NCBI GenBank assembly: GCA_903813345.2
Contig: CAIIXF020000011.1
Location: 6,968,571 to 7,032,570, forward strand
Length of the DNA stretch: 64,000 bases
Reading direction: 5' to 3'
DNA from: Owenia fusiformis
Taxonomy: Eukaryota; Annelida; Polychaeta; Sabellida; Oweniidae
Of the stretch, positions 48,538-59,979 are shown piece after piece. The first letter of the stretch is position 1. Each line of letters starts with the position of its first letter. The notes below the pieces were generated by a model. That model saw only the letters and a list, made by a program, of their open reading frames with translations, was not told the DNA's origin and did no database searches. The translations under genes were made by a program, and so were the position numbers.

Positions 48538-49425
48538 CAGTGTGTCTCAGAAAAATGTTACACTTACAAAAAGTTCAATATATTTCATGACTTTGACTTT
48601 TCCCCTAAAATATACTTAGATACCAAAAGACAAGTCTTTCTCGAATAAATCCTCACCATCAGATTCAAAATCCGTCCCGGATGATTGGCTGCACGGGCGG
48701 ATTTTATAGACGCATGTGAAATCTGATTTGCGCCAACTTCTCAGTGGAAGGATATCATGTGGTGATCAATTCTTATTTGGTGTGAATGCTGTGGAGCGTG
48801 ATATCAATTGATATGATCAAGGATCCACTTGTTTCTTTCCTGGATAGAAATACAAGATTTCATTGTCAGAGTGTTCAATTTTGAACACGTATGATGGCAA
48901 TAGGATGATGCAAAGGCCCATGACAGAATCATCCCACCCTTGATTTTTTGAATCAGCATCACAAACTGACCTAAATGAACGTCTGCAAAAATGATTGATG
49001 GAATCAGTGTGATATTACAATGCCTGTGCGCATGGGCAAGGGTACCTCAGATTTCCTTTGGACAACATGTTGAGGGGACCATATGTGGATAGACCCAATG
49101 ATCATATGTAAGACAAATAGGAATATTACAGAATGACTCAGTTAAAGATCAAGCTTCTACTCAAAAGAAAGTTATGTTAAAGAAACTATTCCTCTTTTGT
49201 CATTTGGTCCATCCAATCACTTAGAAGTTGGCGCAAGTCAGATTTTACCATGGGGCACTAAAAGCTGTCCCGTAGAGCCAATAAAGGACAGATTTTAAAT
49301 CTGATGGTGTCAAATTATTCCAGAAAGATTTGTCTTTTGGAATCCAAAGCATATTTTCGGGGAAAAGTCAAAATTATGAAAGATATTGAACTTTTTGTAA
49401 GTGTAACATTTTTTGAGAGACACTG
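48538..49425. mobile_element. Mariner-type element, 888 bp, TA flanks, long inverted ends
   Basis: The left end CAGTGTGTCTCAGAAAAATG and right end CATTTTTTGAGAGACACTG are flanked by TA on both sides. The arms remain similar for roughly 200 bp (actttttgtaagtgtaac, agattcaaaatcc/gattttaaatctgatgg, gttggcgcaa). The centre has a small palindrome (tcaattttgaaca). No intact transposase is visible. Confidence 0.85.
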
Positions 49426-49839
49426 TATATTATATTCTTTCATATGTAAATGTATGTGTACATGTCATGGTATATACGCTCTGTGATCGGAAAAATGGGA
49501 CATGGGTGGGGAGCAGACAGTTTCTGCTAGAAAATTGAACAAAAACTGGAAGATTATCTTTTTCAAGAGAAGTTGAATGACTAGGTAAAATAAGTTAGGT
49601 CTTTCAGGATTCTTTTACCGATAAAGGCACAAGGCCGTACAACGAGTAAAATACACTAAACATTAATCATAAGTAAAATGTAAATACTTCTCGGAGATCC
49701 TAACGGTTGGCATTCACTGCTGTTTTCAATTTAATAGGGCTTGATCTTCCCAAATTGTATAGTATTCTTTATATTACTCTTCATTATTGAAGGTTAAATA
49801 AATGAATAAATACTTTTATACGAGGATATGGTTATATAA

Positions 49840-49845
49840 TTTATT
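49840..49845 (-). terminator. Polyadenylation signal of the lectin gene
   Basis: AATAAA on the minus strand, 39 bp after the stop codon of the lectin gene (49884). A further AATAAA-like pair follows at about 49800-49810. Confidence 0.6.
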
Positions 49846-49883
49846 TATATTATTCAATTGACTTCAACATCTCAATTGATCTA

Positions 49884-52800
49884 TTATTCCATTTTAGCGT
49901 ACGCCGCTAGGTCAGCCATCGTTGGTACTCCTTTTTTACAGACAAAGGAGAAAGCATCCATACAGTCTGCTGTTTCGAACCTTTATGAACAGAAAACAAA
50001 CAGTTTTTATTTGAACACACAAATATAGGTGATCGTTTTAGTGTTGGGCAAAATAAATGGTGCTGAAGGCTTGCTGTAACATTTTATGATCAAAATATTG
50101 TCCGGGAAAAAGCTGGATTCAATCTTACCTTACCCCACATTCTTTGATAATACATAAATGATAAGATGAACAATATTTTTGTCAATTCAAGTAACGTAAT
50201 TCAGGATCCAGTTTATGGGTTAGCCGGTGATATTTTTTAGAAATTGTGTCTATTATTCGTACCTGTATCCCTCATAGCGGTCAAACCCCACACAATTTCC
50301 GTCACCTTGACCATCCAATGTCCAATATGTGTAATCTACAGGACTTCCATCTCCCCACGTTGTGAACTTAGCTTGATTCCCCTCCTTAGACAGACCTGTT
50401 ATATATACATGTTAAGGTATAAACATGTTAAGGTAGTACTTCAGTGTCGACCAGCATTTTCCTACATTGAGGATTTTCTCGGTTCCACAATTCAGATTTT
50501 TAAAAAAAATTATGCTCATTCTATGGGAAACCAAAAGTATTCAAAAAACTATTAATGAAATCTCATCGTCCGGATATTGAGAAAAAAACAACTTTAATTC
50601 TTATTAATCAGTTAGGAAATATTATTATTCCATTGAATTTCATGACTCAAATTGCCAAATAAAGGTATCATTAATACATCAGCATGAGTGTGCCAAATCA
50701 CGGGTAATATCTAAAGCCCCGCTATGATTGAAAAATCGCGAGCAAGTCCCCGCTGAAATCGCGAGCATAGTCCTGTTTATTTGTATCACTTTGGAAAATG
50801 AACCAAAAGGATGAAAATACTTATTACCGTTCTTTGATACTCCAGCAAAACTTTGAAAACAGATATATTTGACAAAAAATGACATGAAAAATGATTATTT
50901 TTTACTTGCATGAAGGAAAGGGGCGTCAACATGCACGTTTGCATAATTTACTGTTCATATATTACCTTTATCGTTAAAATAAAGGCAATAAATACGATTT
51001 ACATACTCCATAATAAATATCGGATCAAGATGGTCTGTATTGATAAGTTACTGAACAATGACACCTGCCATGGGGGTCGAAATACATCATTAAAGGTGTT
51101 CCAGTGGCCCCGCTGAAAAAATGAGGAGGCCCCGCTGAAAACATGAGGAGACCCCGCTGAAAACACGAGCAAATTTCACGACTACCCGCTTCGATCACGA
51201 GGAAAGCTTCATCATTATTCCATGAATATAGTGAGCTTCTTTATATGAACGTACACGAATGTGCAAATAACGTATTAATGACAATCACATAACATATCAT
51301 TCTATGGCAACATCAAAAATATTTCTTCTTCAACTTCAGGCAGTCTAATCCATCTGTCAGCGGCATGATCAAATTTTTATATGTAAATAGACTTTGTACA
51401 TTTCGGAGTTAAATGTACATTCTACATAATTACTATTCCAAGGATGATACTTCTGAGGACAAATATATTTCATTGGTTTCTTTGTCCGACCGTTCATTCG
51501 TGCGTGCATTCGACCGACCGTTCGTTCGTGCGTGCGTTCGTCCGACGGTCCGTTCGTTCATGCGTGCGTTCATCCGACAGATTGATCGTTCGTGCGTGCA
51601 TCGCCCAATCATGCGTTCGTGGCAGCGTTCGTCCGACCGTCCATTCGTTCGTTCGTGCGTGCATCCGTGCGATTGTCCGTCCGTTTGTGTGTGCATGCGT
51701 TCGTCTGACTGTCCGTTTGTGCTTGCTTTCGTCTGACTGCCCTTTCGTTAGTGGGTTCGTCCGTCTAGCCGTCCGTTCGTCCGTGCGTGCTTTCGTTCAA
51801 CCGTCCATTCATGCGTGCGTTCGTCTGTTCGTTCTTTTTGCGTTCGTTTGTGTGTTCGTTCGTTCGTGCGTTCATTCGTGCGTTCGTTTGTAACTACGTT
51901 CTTGCGTGCGTGGGTTCGATCTTTTGTAAATTGTTTTCTTCTATCTTTCCTTCATGCGTTCTTTTGGCCGCCTATCCGTCCGTTTGTTCATTCATTGTTT
52001 TTTCGGCTGTTCTTCTGTCCATCCTTGCGTTATTTCCTCGTTCGTTTGTTCGTTTGCAGGTTTTCATCAAAATTTGTCTTTCCACTGCCATATGAAAGAA
52101 TGTAAATAATCAAGAAAGCAAGCAAGGATGTGAGGAAGTAAACAAGCAACGAAGTAAGTAATTGAGTTAGCAAGCAAGTAAAGAAGGGATGGAGGAAGTA
52201 AATCGAAGAAGTGAAGGTGGGAGTAATATAAGTAAGCAAGGAAGGAAAAAAAGGAAGGAGGGAGGGAAGGAAAGAAGCAATGAAGCAAGGAAGGAAGGAA
52301 GAAAGGAAGGAAGTGAGGAAGAAATTTGTGAAGGAAGCGAGGAAGCAAAGAAGGGGGAAAGAAGGGAGCGAGGAAGGAAAAAAGCAATGAAGGAAAGAGG
52401 GAAACGAGGAAAGAAGGAAGCGAGGAAGCAAGGTAGGAAGTGAGGAAGGAAAGATTCCGAGGAAGGAAAGATTCCGAGGAAGGAAGGACGCAAGGAAGCA
52501 AAGAAGGAAGGAAGGAAGCAAGGAAGCAAGAAAACGAGAAAGCGAGGAGGGAAGAAAGTGAGGAAGCAAGGAAGGAAGGAACTGAGGGAGAAAGAAAGGA
52601 CGGAAGCGATGGAACAAGGAAGGAACGATGCGAGGAAGGAAGGAAGGAACTGAGGAAGCAAGGAAGGAAGGAAGCGAAGAAGCAAGGAAGGGAGGAAGCG
52701 AGCAAGCAAGTAAGCAACAGGAGATTGATATAGGAATAATATTCATAAACATTATTCTGACTAAATCATTTTAGGTTGACCTAAACGCACGCTTATACGT

Positions 52801-55800
52801 GTATCTTACTGAATATCGACTTGTACTCAAAGATGGAACAGAGGGGACAGTTGCAATACAGAGAATACAGAATATCTTATATTACTTCAAATTATGAAAA
52901 TGAGGTTAAATGTTTAACATTTCGTCCGATCTAATACTCATCACATTTCTCAGATGATCTTTCTTATTCTGTAAAATGGCATGGAAATATGATATTGCAG
53001 TTTTCCATAACAATGTATCATAATATGAACTATATTAAACAGTTGTGTTTGCTGTTATTGAGAATTGTATTGACAAATAATGTATTCATCAAACTGGGTA
53101 CAATAGTGGATCAAGGTGGGTACGAAAGTGGGAGATTTTCAGGGTATAATCGGGATTCACTCCATTTTTGAGAGACACTTGCTCCTGTTTTCAGCGGGAC
53201 CTCCTCATGTTTTCAGCGGGGCCTCCTCCTGATTTCAGCGGGATCTTTGCTTAATTGCTCCTGCTAGAAGCGGGGCCTTGAGGGATATGATCAAATTTAA
53301 ATATAAAATGTTCTGTAAAGCTTTAGGAAGTGAAACTCGGTACATCTTTATTTCATATCACTATCGTTATTTCAACCACAGGACAACATCGTTCTTCACC
53401 AATAACGTATAGAAATATATAGATAAAGATTCAAAAAGATACTTTCTCTCTTCAATTGACAAATAACGAACCACGAACGACCGCTCGTGATACATTTTTT
53501 CCAGCAGTTGCTTTTTTAGTCTCAATACCATGTAATCATTGGGAAAAATTAAAAGAAAACGTTTTGTAAATCATACAATTCAAGAACACAAAAAAGAACC
53601 CATGACTTCTTTTTATTCCTCGCGATTTCAGCGGGAACTTGCTCGCGATTTTTAAATCATAGCGGGGCTTTAGATACTACCCGTGCAAATATACAAGGGG
53701 TACAGTGTTCAAACATCATAGAAAACTACTGTTGATTTTTCAAATTTGGTATTTTTTCTGAGCTCCACCTTGTTGCGTCACTGGTTGCCATGGTAACAAA
53801 AATAATTGGATAATGATGTCATAGAACAATTAAATCTTCATGGTGTGATCCTATATAGTTGGGCTATAATGTGTGAAAAAATCACTAAGAAAGGATAAAA
53901 ATGGCAAAATAGAGCCAACAGTCCAGAAATTCTTGATCACCCCTCGTATAAAAATCTTGAGTCAAGATTGTAATGAAGTTATAATTAAATCAACTTTGAA
54001 AATGTTTGTGAAAAATTCGAAGAAAACTAACTGTAAAGATTCCTATTCGAAATTCTAAAATGCCTTCTGGAGGCAAGATTGCAATAGAGTTGTAGTGAAA
54101 TCAACTTAAAGATATCTTTATTGTTATTTATGTTCAGCTTCATTGCAATCAAATCCCAAATTTCGGCTACTCTAAATCGTCTAACTGTTGATCTTGGCAG
54201 ATGAATACGGCAGTATATTATGTGGATGGATACATTGGTCTTTGTAACGTGTGTAAAGATTTGTTAAACGAAAGTTAGTGTGACTGACGCCAGACGTCAG
54301 TGATAAAGTAACATAACAGCTCAAATGATCTTTGTGACTGTAAAGCCATCATGATAAACCATGACATCTCATGGCTTCTCAGCCCTGAGATGTTTCAGGT
54401 GAAACTGAAAGATGCTATGGGTATCAGAATGCTGTAAAGCACGAAATACGAATTATGACAGGGTAGCCTCTACAGCTCTAGCTCTAGGAAGAGAGAACAG
54501 CATAGACAAGAGCCTTTTCCAGCCATTTTCGTAAATATTTTGATTTATACTTTAAACGTTAAGATAAATGATAATGTAAACATATAAACGAATAAAATAT
54601 TCTTAATAATAAAAGCGTCAAGAAGGGGCGTTAATAATTCTCACCTATCCACCAATTTTGAATGTCTTTGTATGCTGCTGATGCTAAGATAGATTCAAGG
54701 AATTGGTGCTCTTCACAGCCATGTACTGAGGCGAGGTCGTACTTTTCCCCCAGTGCCATGCATATGCTATTGGCCTCTGCATATGTTGCTTTCTGTTCAA
54801 AAACCTGGTAACAAAAGTCACCATGTTGATAAAGACCTGTTCCCTCGACCCCAGTTCCTTCGGGACAATCTGCAATTTAGAAATAAATATAAATCAGCTA
54901 TTATATGAGACAAATGCAGGTTTCGTTATTTTGTTAGAAAAAAAACAAAAATAAAATTTCGAAAACGTGGACGAGACACTAGAAAAAACGTCTCGAGCAT
55001 GCTGTCCAATTATTTAATCTAGGACACCTTGGATATGGACCGGCTCCGATGTCCCGGATAAAGCTAGCAAACTGTGGATTTCTTCGCACAAAATGCGCAA
55101 TCAGGCAACTTAATGTAACTTTACGGATAACAACATCCTCTCGACAGGACTTACCTCTGATACATCGTGTTTTATCAGCTGAGAGGGTGAAAGTTGTATA
55201 ACATTCATAACACATGTTTGACTCGGGTCCATCACACTTGGAACAATGTTCAATTGAACACCCTGTAATGGCAATATTTCTCCGTGAATACTACAGGTAT
55301 GTATCTTATCTTTAGTAAGCTTTCTTTCCTGTAAAACAGCACGTGATATATCTGATATCTTAAAGATCCGTGTGCATTTTTAGAATAGTTTATACGTATG
55401 ATAAAGAATAAGTAAATAAAGAAATTTTGCCAAAATATACTTTTGAAAATGTACCAGATAATTTGTATCTAGTATTTCAAGTTGAATTCAAAATGTTATA
55501 ATAATTCGATTGTAATCATGAAATACATGCAAGATTAACATGTTTATTATTTTATCGACTTGATCGCTCACAATCACCTGTATTGATATTTGCAATTGAT
55601 ATCAGCATTTTCCATAAAAATGATATCACTCAAAACGAGTGCAAAAGTGACAATCCACACTCTGATGCTTAAATGCAATTTGTATATTCTTCTTTTCCAT
55701 ATAACAATACTATGTAATTGGTAGAACAACTACTGTACCAACTATTAGAATTGTGAGCACACAAACCCCAACAGGATGCATGATTTTCGGCAGTTCACCT

Positions 55801-57734
55801 GTTTGTCAAAAGTCATCATAGCACCCCAAACGACGAGCAAAAGTTAGTCAGGATTAACAAAATTATTTTGCATGAAATAGATTCCATACTTGCATGACAT
55901 TCTCCCATATGTAGCCTGTATCCATAATTGCACTTGCTACACTTTCCTGGTTCGTTGCACTGATCACAGTGATCCCCACAAACTTAAAATACAATTATAT
56001 TTAGGTTGCTTGGTTACTTTTTTCAGATGTACCACGCATTTTCTGCACCTTTGCATTCTTATCATCTTCGTATTTGTTGTTGCATGTCAATTTATAAGCT
56101 TTTTGATCTTGGAGGTTTCTCTTCAATATACATCTAATACCCATTTGCCGCGCCAAAGACTGCTTATGTGAGCATTTTTTCATTTCAATCACAAGCTGCT
56201 TACCAAATATAAAATTCTTTGTACGGTCGATGAAAAACAGAAGTGCAATGGTGAAAATTGTATTGAAAAAAGAAAATGTTACATAAAATGGAATCAAAAG
56301 CACAACCTCCCATCAGATAAGCTAACGTCCAACATCAAACACTTACCTATTTTTTCACATCTCGCTCCATTGTATCCCTGTGGGCAGTTGCATTTGCCAA
56401 CACTCTTCATTCCTCTCTTTAGCTGTGTGCATGTCCCTCCGTTAAGACATGGGTTTATCTTACATGCACCTCGTCGTTTGTCTAAATACAATAAAATGGT
56501 CGTATTTATTGAGACGGCCCAGATGGAGGGACAAGCTAGCTGAAATACTGAGGCATTTAATCAATCTAAAACATAGGATCAAATCATGCTAATTAATTAA
56601 GAGGGCTGATAAGAGGACTGAGGCCGGGGCTGAGACACTTTAGTTAATCTAAAACTTAGGATCAAGTTTATGCAAAGAGGGCTGATGTGATAAAGTCTTT
56701 CCACCTTGGTGGGAATACATCGAACGTACAAACAACCTCCCGATTACACCGTGGCGTCGAGTGCTCTTACCAGTTGTGCTACAGAGCGAACTGACTCACT
56801 CGCAAATGGACCTAAGATGTCCAAAGAATGGCAAATGAAAGATACTTACTGCATTCATACTCCTCTGTCGTGAGTCGACATAGATCATTGTTGGACGTTT
56901 TATTCATTTTGTCGTTTTTCTCAGTGTATTCTCCATTCTTTGTTTTCTTCCCTCTAACTGGTGAAACGTATACACAGAATTGGTAACATGTTGATCTTTA
57001 TTATTTGAAAGTTTCATGTAATTTCATTTAAAAAATAGCAGTTAGAGCAAGTTAGAGCAGGGTGTCCAAGACTTTTGAATCACCCCTCGTACATATTCTG
57101 AGGTTCTGCGTCGTCTTAGAGTAGAATTTGACATCAATTAGATTACATCCTACCTCTTACCTGTTGTTTGTTTGTTTTAACATATAGACAGGATGGTTTT
57201 ATACTGTTTCTTTTGTAATGTTTGAATTAAGTAAAACTATGAATATAAAAAATTAAAGTACATCATTTGATGATTGAAAAATCCATGAACAGAACAGAAC
57301 CACCAGACGAGGTTATATAACTAGATTTTGAAGTTCTTTGTTATTTCAACGATATGTATAAGTTGATAAGAATGTCCCAAAAAGGCAAACTTGACCAAAC
57401 TAAAGGACGTCGATCACTGCAGACGTAAAAACCGTTTGTACAAGTTCACAGGGTTTTAGTTTAGCCCAAGAGAGGCTTTCTCTACGAGTTTAATACAACT
57501 TAAATCATTAACTTATATTATTATAGTACCAGGCCAGATCATTTCACCTTCATTTGCTCCGGGTGATATTAATTGCTAATATTATATTTTTGGAGTTCTT
57601 TGAATGTCAATTTCTACATACAGGTAGTTTTTACTCAGTTTTCTAAATTAAAGTCAACTATAGGTTGAAAAATATATGAACATACCATAGCAGATTGCCG
57701 AAACTAGCACCAGAATATATGTCAGTCCCCTCAT
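49884..57734 (-). CDS. Secreted C-type lectin with EGF and Cys-rich repeats, 8 exons, 315 aa
   Basis: Exons (minus): 57686-57734, 56850-56957, 56347-56481, 55890-55982, 55155-55262, 54645-54869, 50263-50395, 49884-49980. All borders are GT/AG and phases agree (1,1,1,1,1,1,2), giving 948 nt with stop. A signal peptide (MRGLTYILVLVSAICYG) is followed by a charged linker and an EGF domain (CKINPCLNGGTC...CNCPQGYNGARC). Two furin-like Cys repeats follow (CGDHCDQCNEPGKCSKC; CSIEHCSKCDGPESNMC). The C-type lectin domain (about 165-302) shows DCPEG, FCYQVF, WWIG, TWGDGSPVDYTYW, GDGNCVGF, ADC and FSFVCKK. The long-form cysteine set is present, but the usual EPN/QPD and WND calcium-sugar motifs are not, so sugar binding is uncertain. 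The protein is likely extracellular and could serve in immunity or matrix. Confidence 0.92.
51480..52065. repeat. CGTT/CGTC-rich low-complexity tract
   Basis: Nearly 600 bp of variants of gttcgtccg, cgttcgttcgtgcgtgc and similar tetranucleotide-derived steps, rich in CpG in an AT-rich region. Apparent long frames (51413-52105 +, 51433-51696 -) are by-products of the repeat. Confidence 0.9.
52095..52725. repeat. Polypurine GAAG/AAGG tract, about 630 bp
   Basis: Almost pure purine on the + strand (gaaggaaggaagcaaggaag, with periodic gaggaag and gcgagg), directly after the CGTT tract. Frames of up to 240 codons on the minus strand (52030-52752: SLPSFL repeats) are artefacts of its composition. 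Such tracts can form triplexes. Confidence 0.93.
53690..53952. mobile_element. Probable small MITE, TATAC(A/G)AGGGGT ends
   Basis: ATATACAAGGGGTACAGTG on the left is mirrored imperfectly by GATCACCCCTCGTATA on the right, about 260 bp apart. The same terminus is seen at 12738 and 57076-57090. It directly abuts the 2,987-bp element. Confidence 0.5.
53953..54644. other. Lectin intron 6, right end
   Basis: A short block (ggcaagattgcaatagagttg at about 54071, similar to gtcaagattgtaatgaagtt at about 53962) is duplicated. No exon is recognised until 54645. Confidence 0.5.
56710..56790 (-). repeat. tRNA-derived SINE-like sequence in a lectin intron
   Basis: On the minus strand TAGCACAACTGGTAAGAGC (56763-56781) resembles a tRNA D-arm with the polymerase III A box. 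CGTTCGATGTAT (56715-56725) resembles the T-arm B box at the right distance (about 45 bp). The flanking acceptor stems do not pair, so it is not a functional tRNA. A tRNA-headed SINE or tRNA pseudogene is the likeliest reading. Confidence 0.5.
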
Positions 57735-58344
57735 GCTTCGTCTTCAGGATGATATGATTCGAAAGTTCACTTCAATTTTGCAAATTTATATGGTCCATTA
57801 AGCATTGATTGTTTACATTTTTCATCGTTACAGACATGCCAATATGTCATAATTTTATTTCATTTTTCCATATTGTTTAAGCTTTTATCAGCGATTATTT
57901 TGTTTTTATGATCATTCATGCATGATTGGGGTAATGAACTTGCTGTGTAAATATTAATCAAACTTTTATAATTGTCATCTGCAAATCAATCTAATTATGT
58001 TTCATACTCATTAGAGGACAACGTGCTGGGGATCACGTACGATTTTTTAAAAATATTTATTTTGTATTAGAGAAAGTTACATAAAACGAATGAATAAGCC
58101 TGAAGCCGAAAGAATTGATTTGTCATGTATTAAAAGTACACTCGCAAATATTAAGACAAAGGGTTGATATGTATGTATATTTATAAAGTCTCACGCCATA
58201 TACAAGTTCATAGGGTTTTAGTTTAGCTCAAAATAAAAAAGAACAATAATATTTATCAATTAAAATCTCCGGCCCGGCTATCGGCCTATGAGGGACCTAA
58301 TTTAAGCATTACAATTGTAAATATTTTCAATTATTAAATTAAGA
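57735..58344. other. Upstream region of the lectin gene
   Basis: It should carry the lectin promoter (minus strand). I see TATA-like stretches (catataaatttgcaa on the minus strand, about 57780-57794) about 50 bp before the ATG, compatible with a short 5' UTR, but none is decisive. Confidence 0.35.
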
Positions 58345-58570
58345 ACGTCTTTTTAAAAGCATATTTATCAGTGTCTTTGACAGCATCCTTTGTAACATTG
58401 GTAGTCATAATTGAGCAAAATTGTTGAATATAATTAAGAGTGTGAAAATCCGGAATTTCTTCAAGACATTTCAGAAACAATGGAGTTGTAAGTTCTTCAT
58501 AAGAATTGCACTGTAGAAGAAAGTGTACATGTATCTCGTCCTCAACAGTGTGATTATCACAGTGTCATCG
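58345..58570 (-). pseudogene. 3' end fragment of a third non-LTR retrotransposon
   Basis: The minus strand reads NHTVEDEIHVHFLLQCNSYE then LFLKCLEEIPDFHTLNY, the typical C-terminus of LINE polymerases (EDExHFLxxC). Only about 75 codons remain. It is unrelated in detail to the other two fragments in the window. Confidence 0.75.
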
Positions 58571-58696
58571 ACGATCTTGGAGTGGAATACTGGTTCCCCA
58601 CCTAGTTAGCCAGAGGATACGCCAGTGTATCATGGCGGAACAACTTCCGGAATTCGGTTTCGGTGAGAATTTTTTATTTCTCGATTTACACACACT

Positions 58697-59028
58697 CTTA
58701 AAAATGAATTACTTGAGTATTTCCCAAGTATTTCCCAAGTATAAAAATTACTTAAAGTTAAATACTTAGTTTTACTTCATTTTACTTAGGTTTAACTTAT
58801 ATTGTCATTTTGAGTTTTTTAATTGCTTAATTATGTAAATGAGTATTACAATTACTACAGTAAGTATTTCAATTTCTCTCCTTGCATTAGTAAATTCACC
58901 ATAAATGAATTACTTAAACATTACTTAAAAATTATTCAGTAGTTCAAGATTATTTAAGTAATTTTTGACTTAAAATGAGTAGTACAATTTCTCAATATAA
59001 GGAAATCCAAGTAATAATTTTTAAGAGA
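58697..59028. mobile_element. MITE with CTCTTAAAAAT ends, about 330 bp
   Basis: CTCTTAAAAATGAATTACTTG at the left and CAAGTAATAATTTTTAAGAG at the right are inverted. The inside repeats TACTTAA/TTAAGTA steps many times, giving further symmetry. No coding capacity. Confidence 0.8.
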
Positions 59029-59979
59029 TGTTGTGGATAATAATTTGCCCTGAAGTTAGGAAGATACAGGTAGTTTAGTTTGAGAATGCATTCATTGTTT
59101 TGTTAACAAAGAAGCAATTCATATATTTAAATATATACTAAAGTCCCTCGCTTTTGTTACACTGACGAACGACCAATGTTACAATGTAAATTGTAGGGGG
59201 TGCCACCTTTAGGACCAATATTCACATTCGTTGCCGGGGCTAGGACAAAGAACCCAAGCTCAAAATAAGCCCAAGACCTTGCTCTACATGAATCCGGTGA
59301 GAAACATAGGGGACATATTTATTTTCTAAAGTTTGCTCAGCTGACCTATGTGGAAATCCTGGTTTTCTTTTTTTTTGAGACACCCTGTATATTATTTACG
59401 CATAACTGGGCAAGGTGTGTCCGATTCCAGACTTTCAGGTAATTTCGTAAAAAATATTTTGCAATGTTTGAAAAAAGTTTAAGCCCAAGACTTGATGCAT
59501 TGTGTCTGATTCACTTCCGATCAGACTTTATTTCCTAAACTTCACACTCGATGCTGCGCATCTGGTGCAATGGTTGAAATAACACCTTTTTGAAGAATGA
59601 TCCAGTCCACATTGCACCGAGTCCTAAAGGAACATCAAACTGATATTTTTCAATTTTGTCATACTGTATTTATTCCAGACGATGGGGATTAAATTTGACC
59701 ATTGAGGCCCAAAATCACCTGCTAAGTTCTCAGAATGGTGGAAAACAACAGATTTTTAAATAAATTTTGGCAAAAGGGGGTTCGCTACCCTCTAAACCCC
59801 TGGCAATAATCCTGGTGCCAATGTTGTGTAGCAAGAGACTTACTTTTTATAAATATGAAACGTGTTTGGTCAAATGAGATTCATTTAATCGATTTCTAAA
59901 GCTAACATGACTAAATAGATAAGATGAAATATAATCAAAGCCCATTTGTCTTCCGTCATTGTTGTAAACGATGTTGACT
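59029..59979. other. Spacer downstream of the protease-sushi gene
   Basis: Holds an isolated mariner-type end at about 59376-59394 (tttttttttgagacaccctg, followed by TA) and a decayed GCCCGTAGCC-family copy at about 59695-59815 (ttttggcaaaagggggttcg). No gene is recognised. Confidence 0.5.

Larger units (their letters stand above)
50699..53685. mobile_element. 2,987-bp inverted-repeat element with 5-bp target duplication, in lectin intron 6
   Basis: CACGGGTAATATCTAAAGCC at the left is mirrored by GGCTTTAGATACTACCCGTG at the right. The arms match for about 70 bp (TCGCGAGCAAG, CCCGCTGAAATCGCGAG). CAAAT directly precedes the left end and directly follows the right end. Subterminal ccccgctgaaaacatgagga blocks (51105-51180) are inverted at 53190-53275. 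The inside is filled by the two low-complexity tracts listed separately. No transposase is visible. CAC termini with a 5-bp duplication fit Transib/CACTA-like groups, but the class is an inference. Confidence 0.75.

Noticed and set aside
51413-52105. Several overlapping frames rich in Arg, Ser, Val and Phe
   Set aside because: By-products of the CGTT/CGTC low-complexity tract, overlapping in several frames on both strands.
52030-52752. Long minus-strand frames rich in Ser, Leu, Pro and Phe (up to 240 codons)
   Set aside because: They are translations of a polypurine GAAG tract; all frames are open because the repeat lacks stop codons, and no domain is present.
56710-56790. Functional tRNA gene
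   Set aside because: A- and B-box-like motifs are present, but the acceptor stem does not pair, so only a SINE or tRNA pseudogene is supported.
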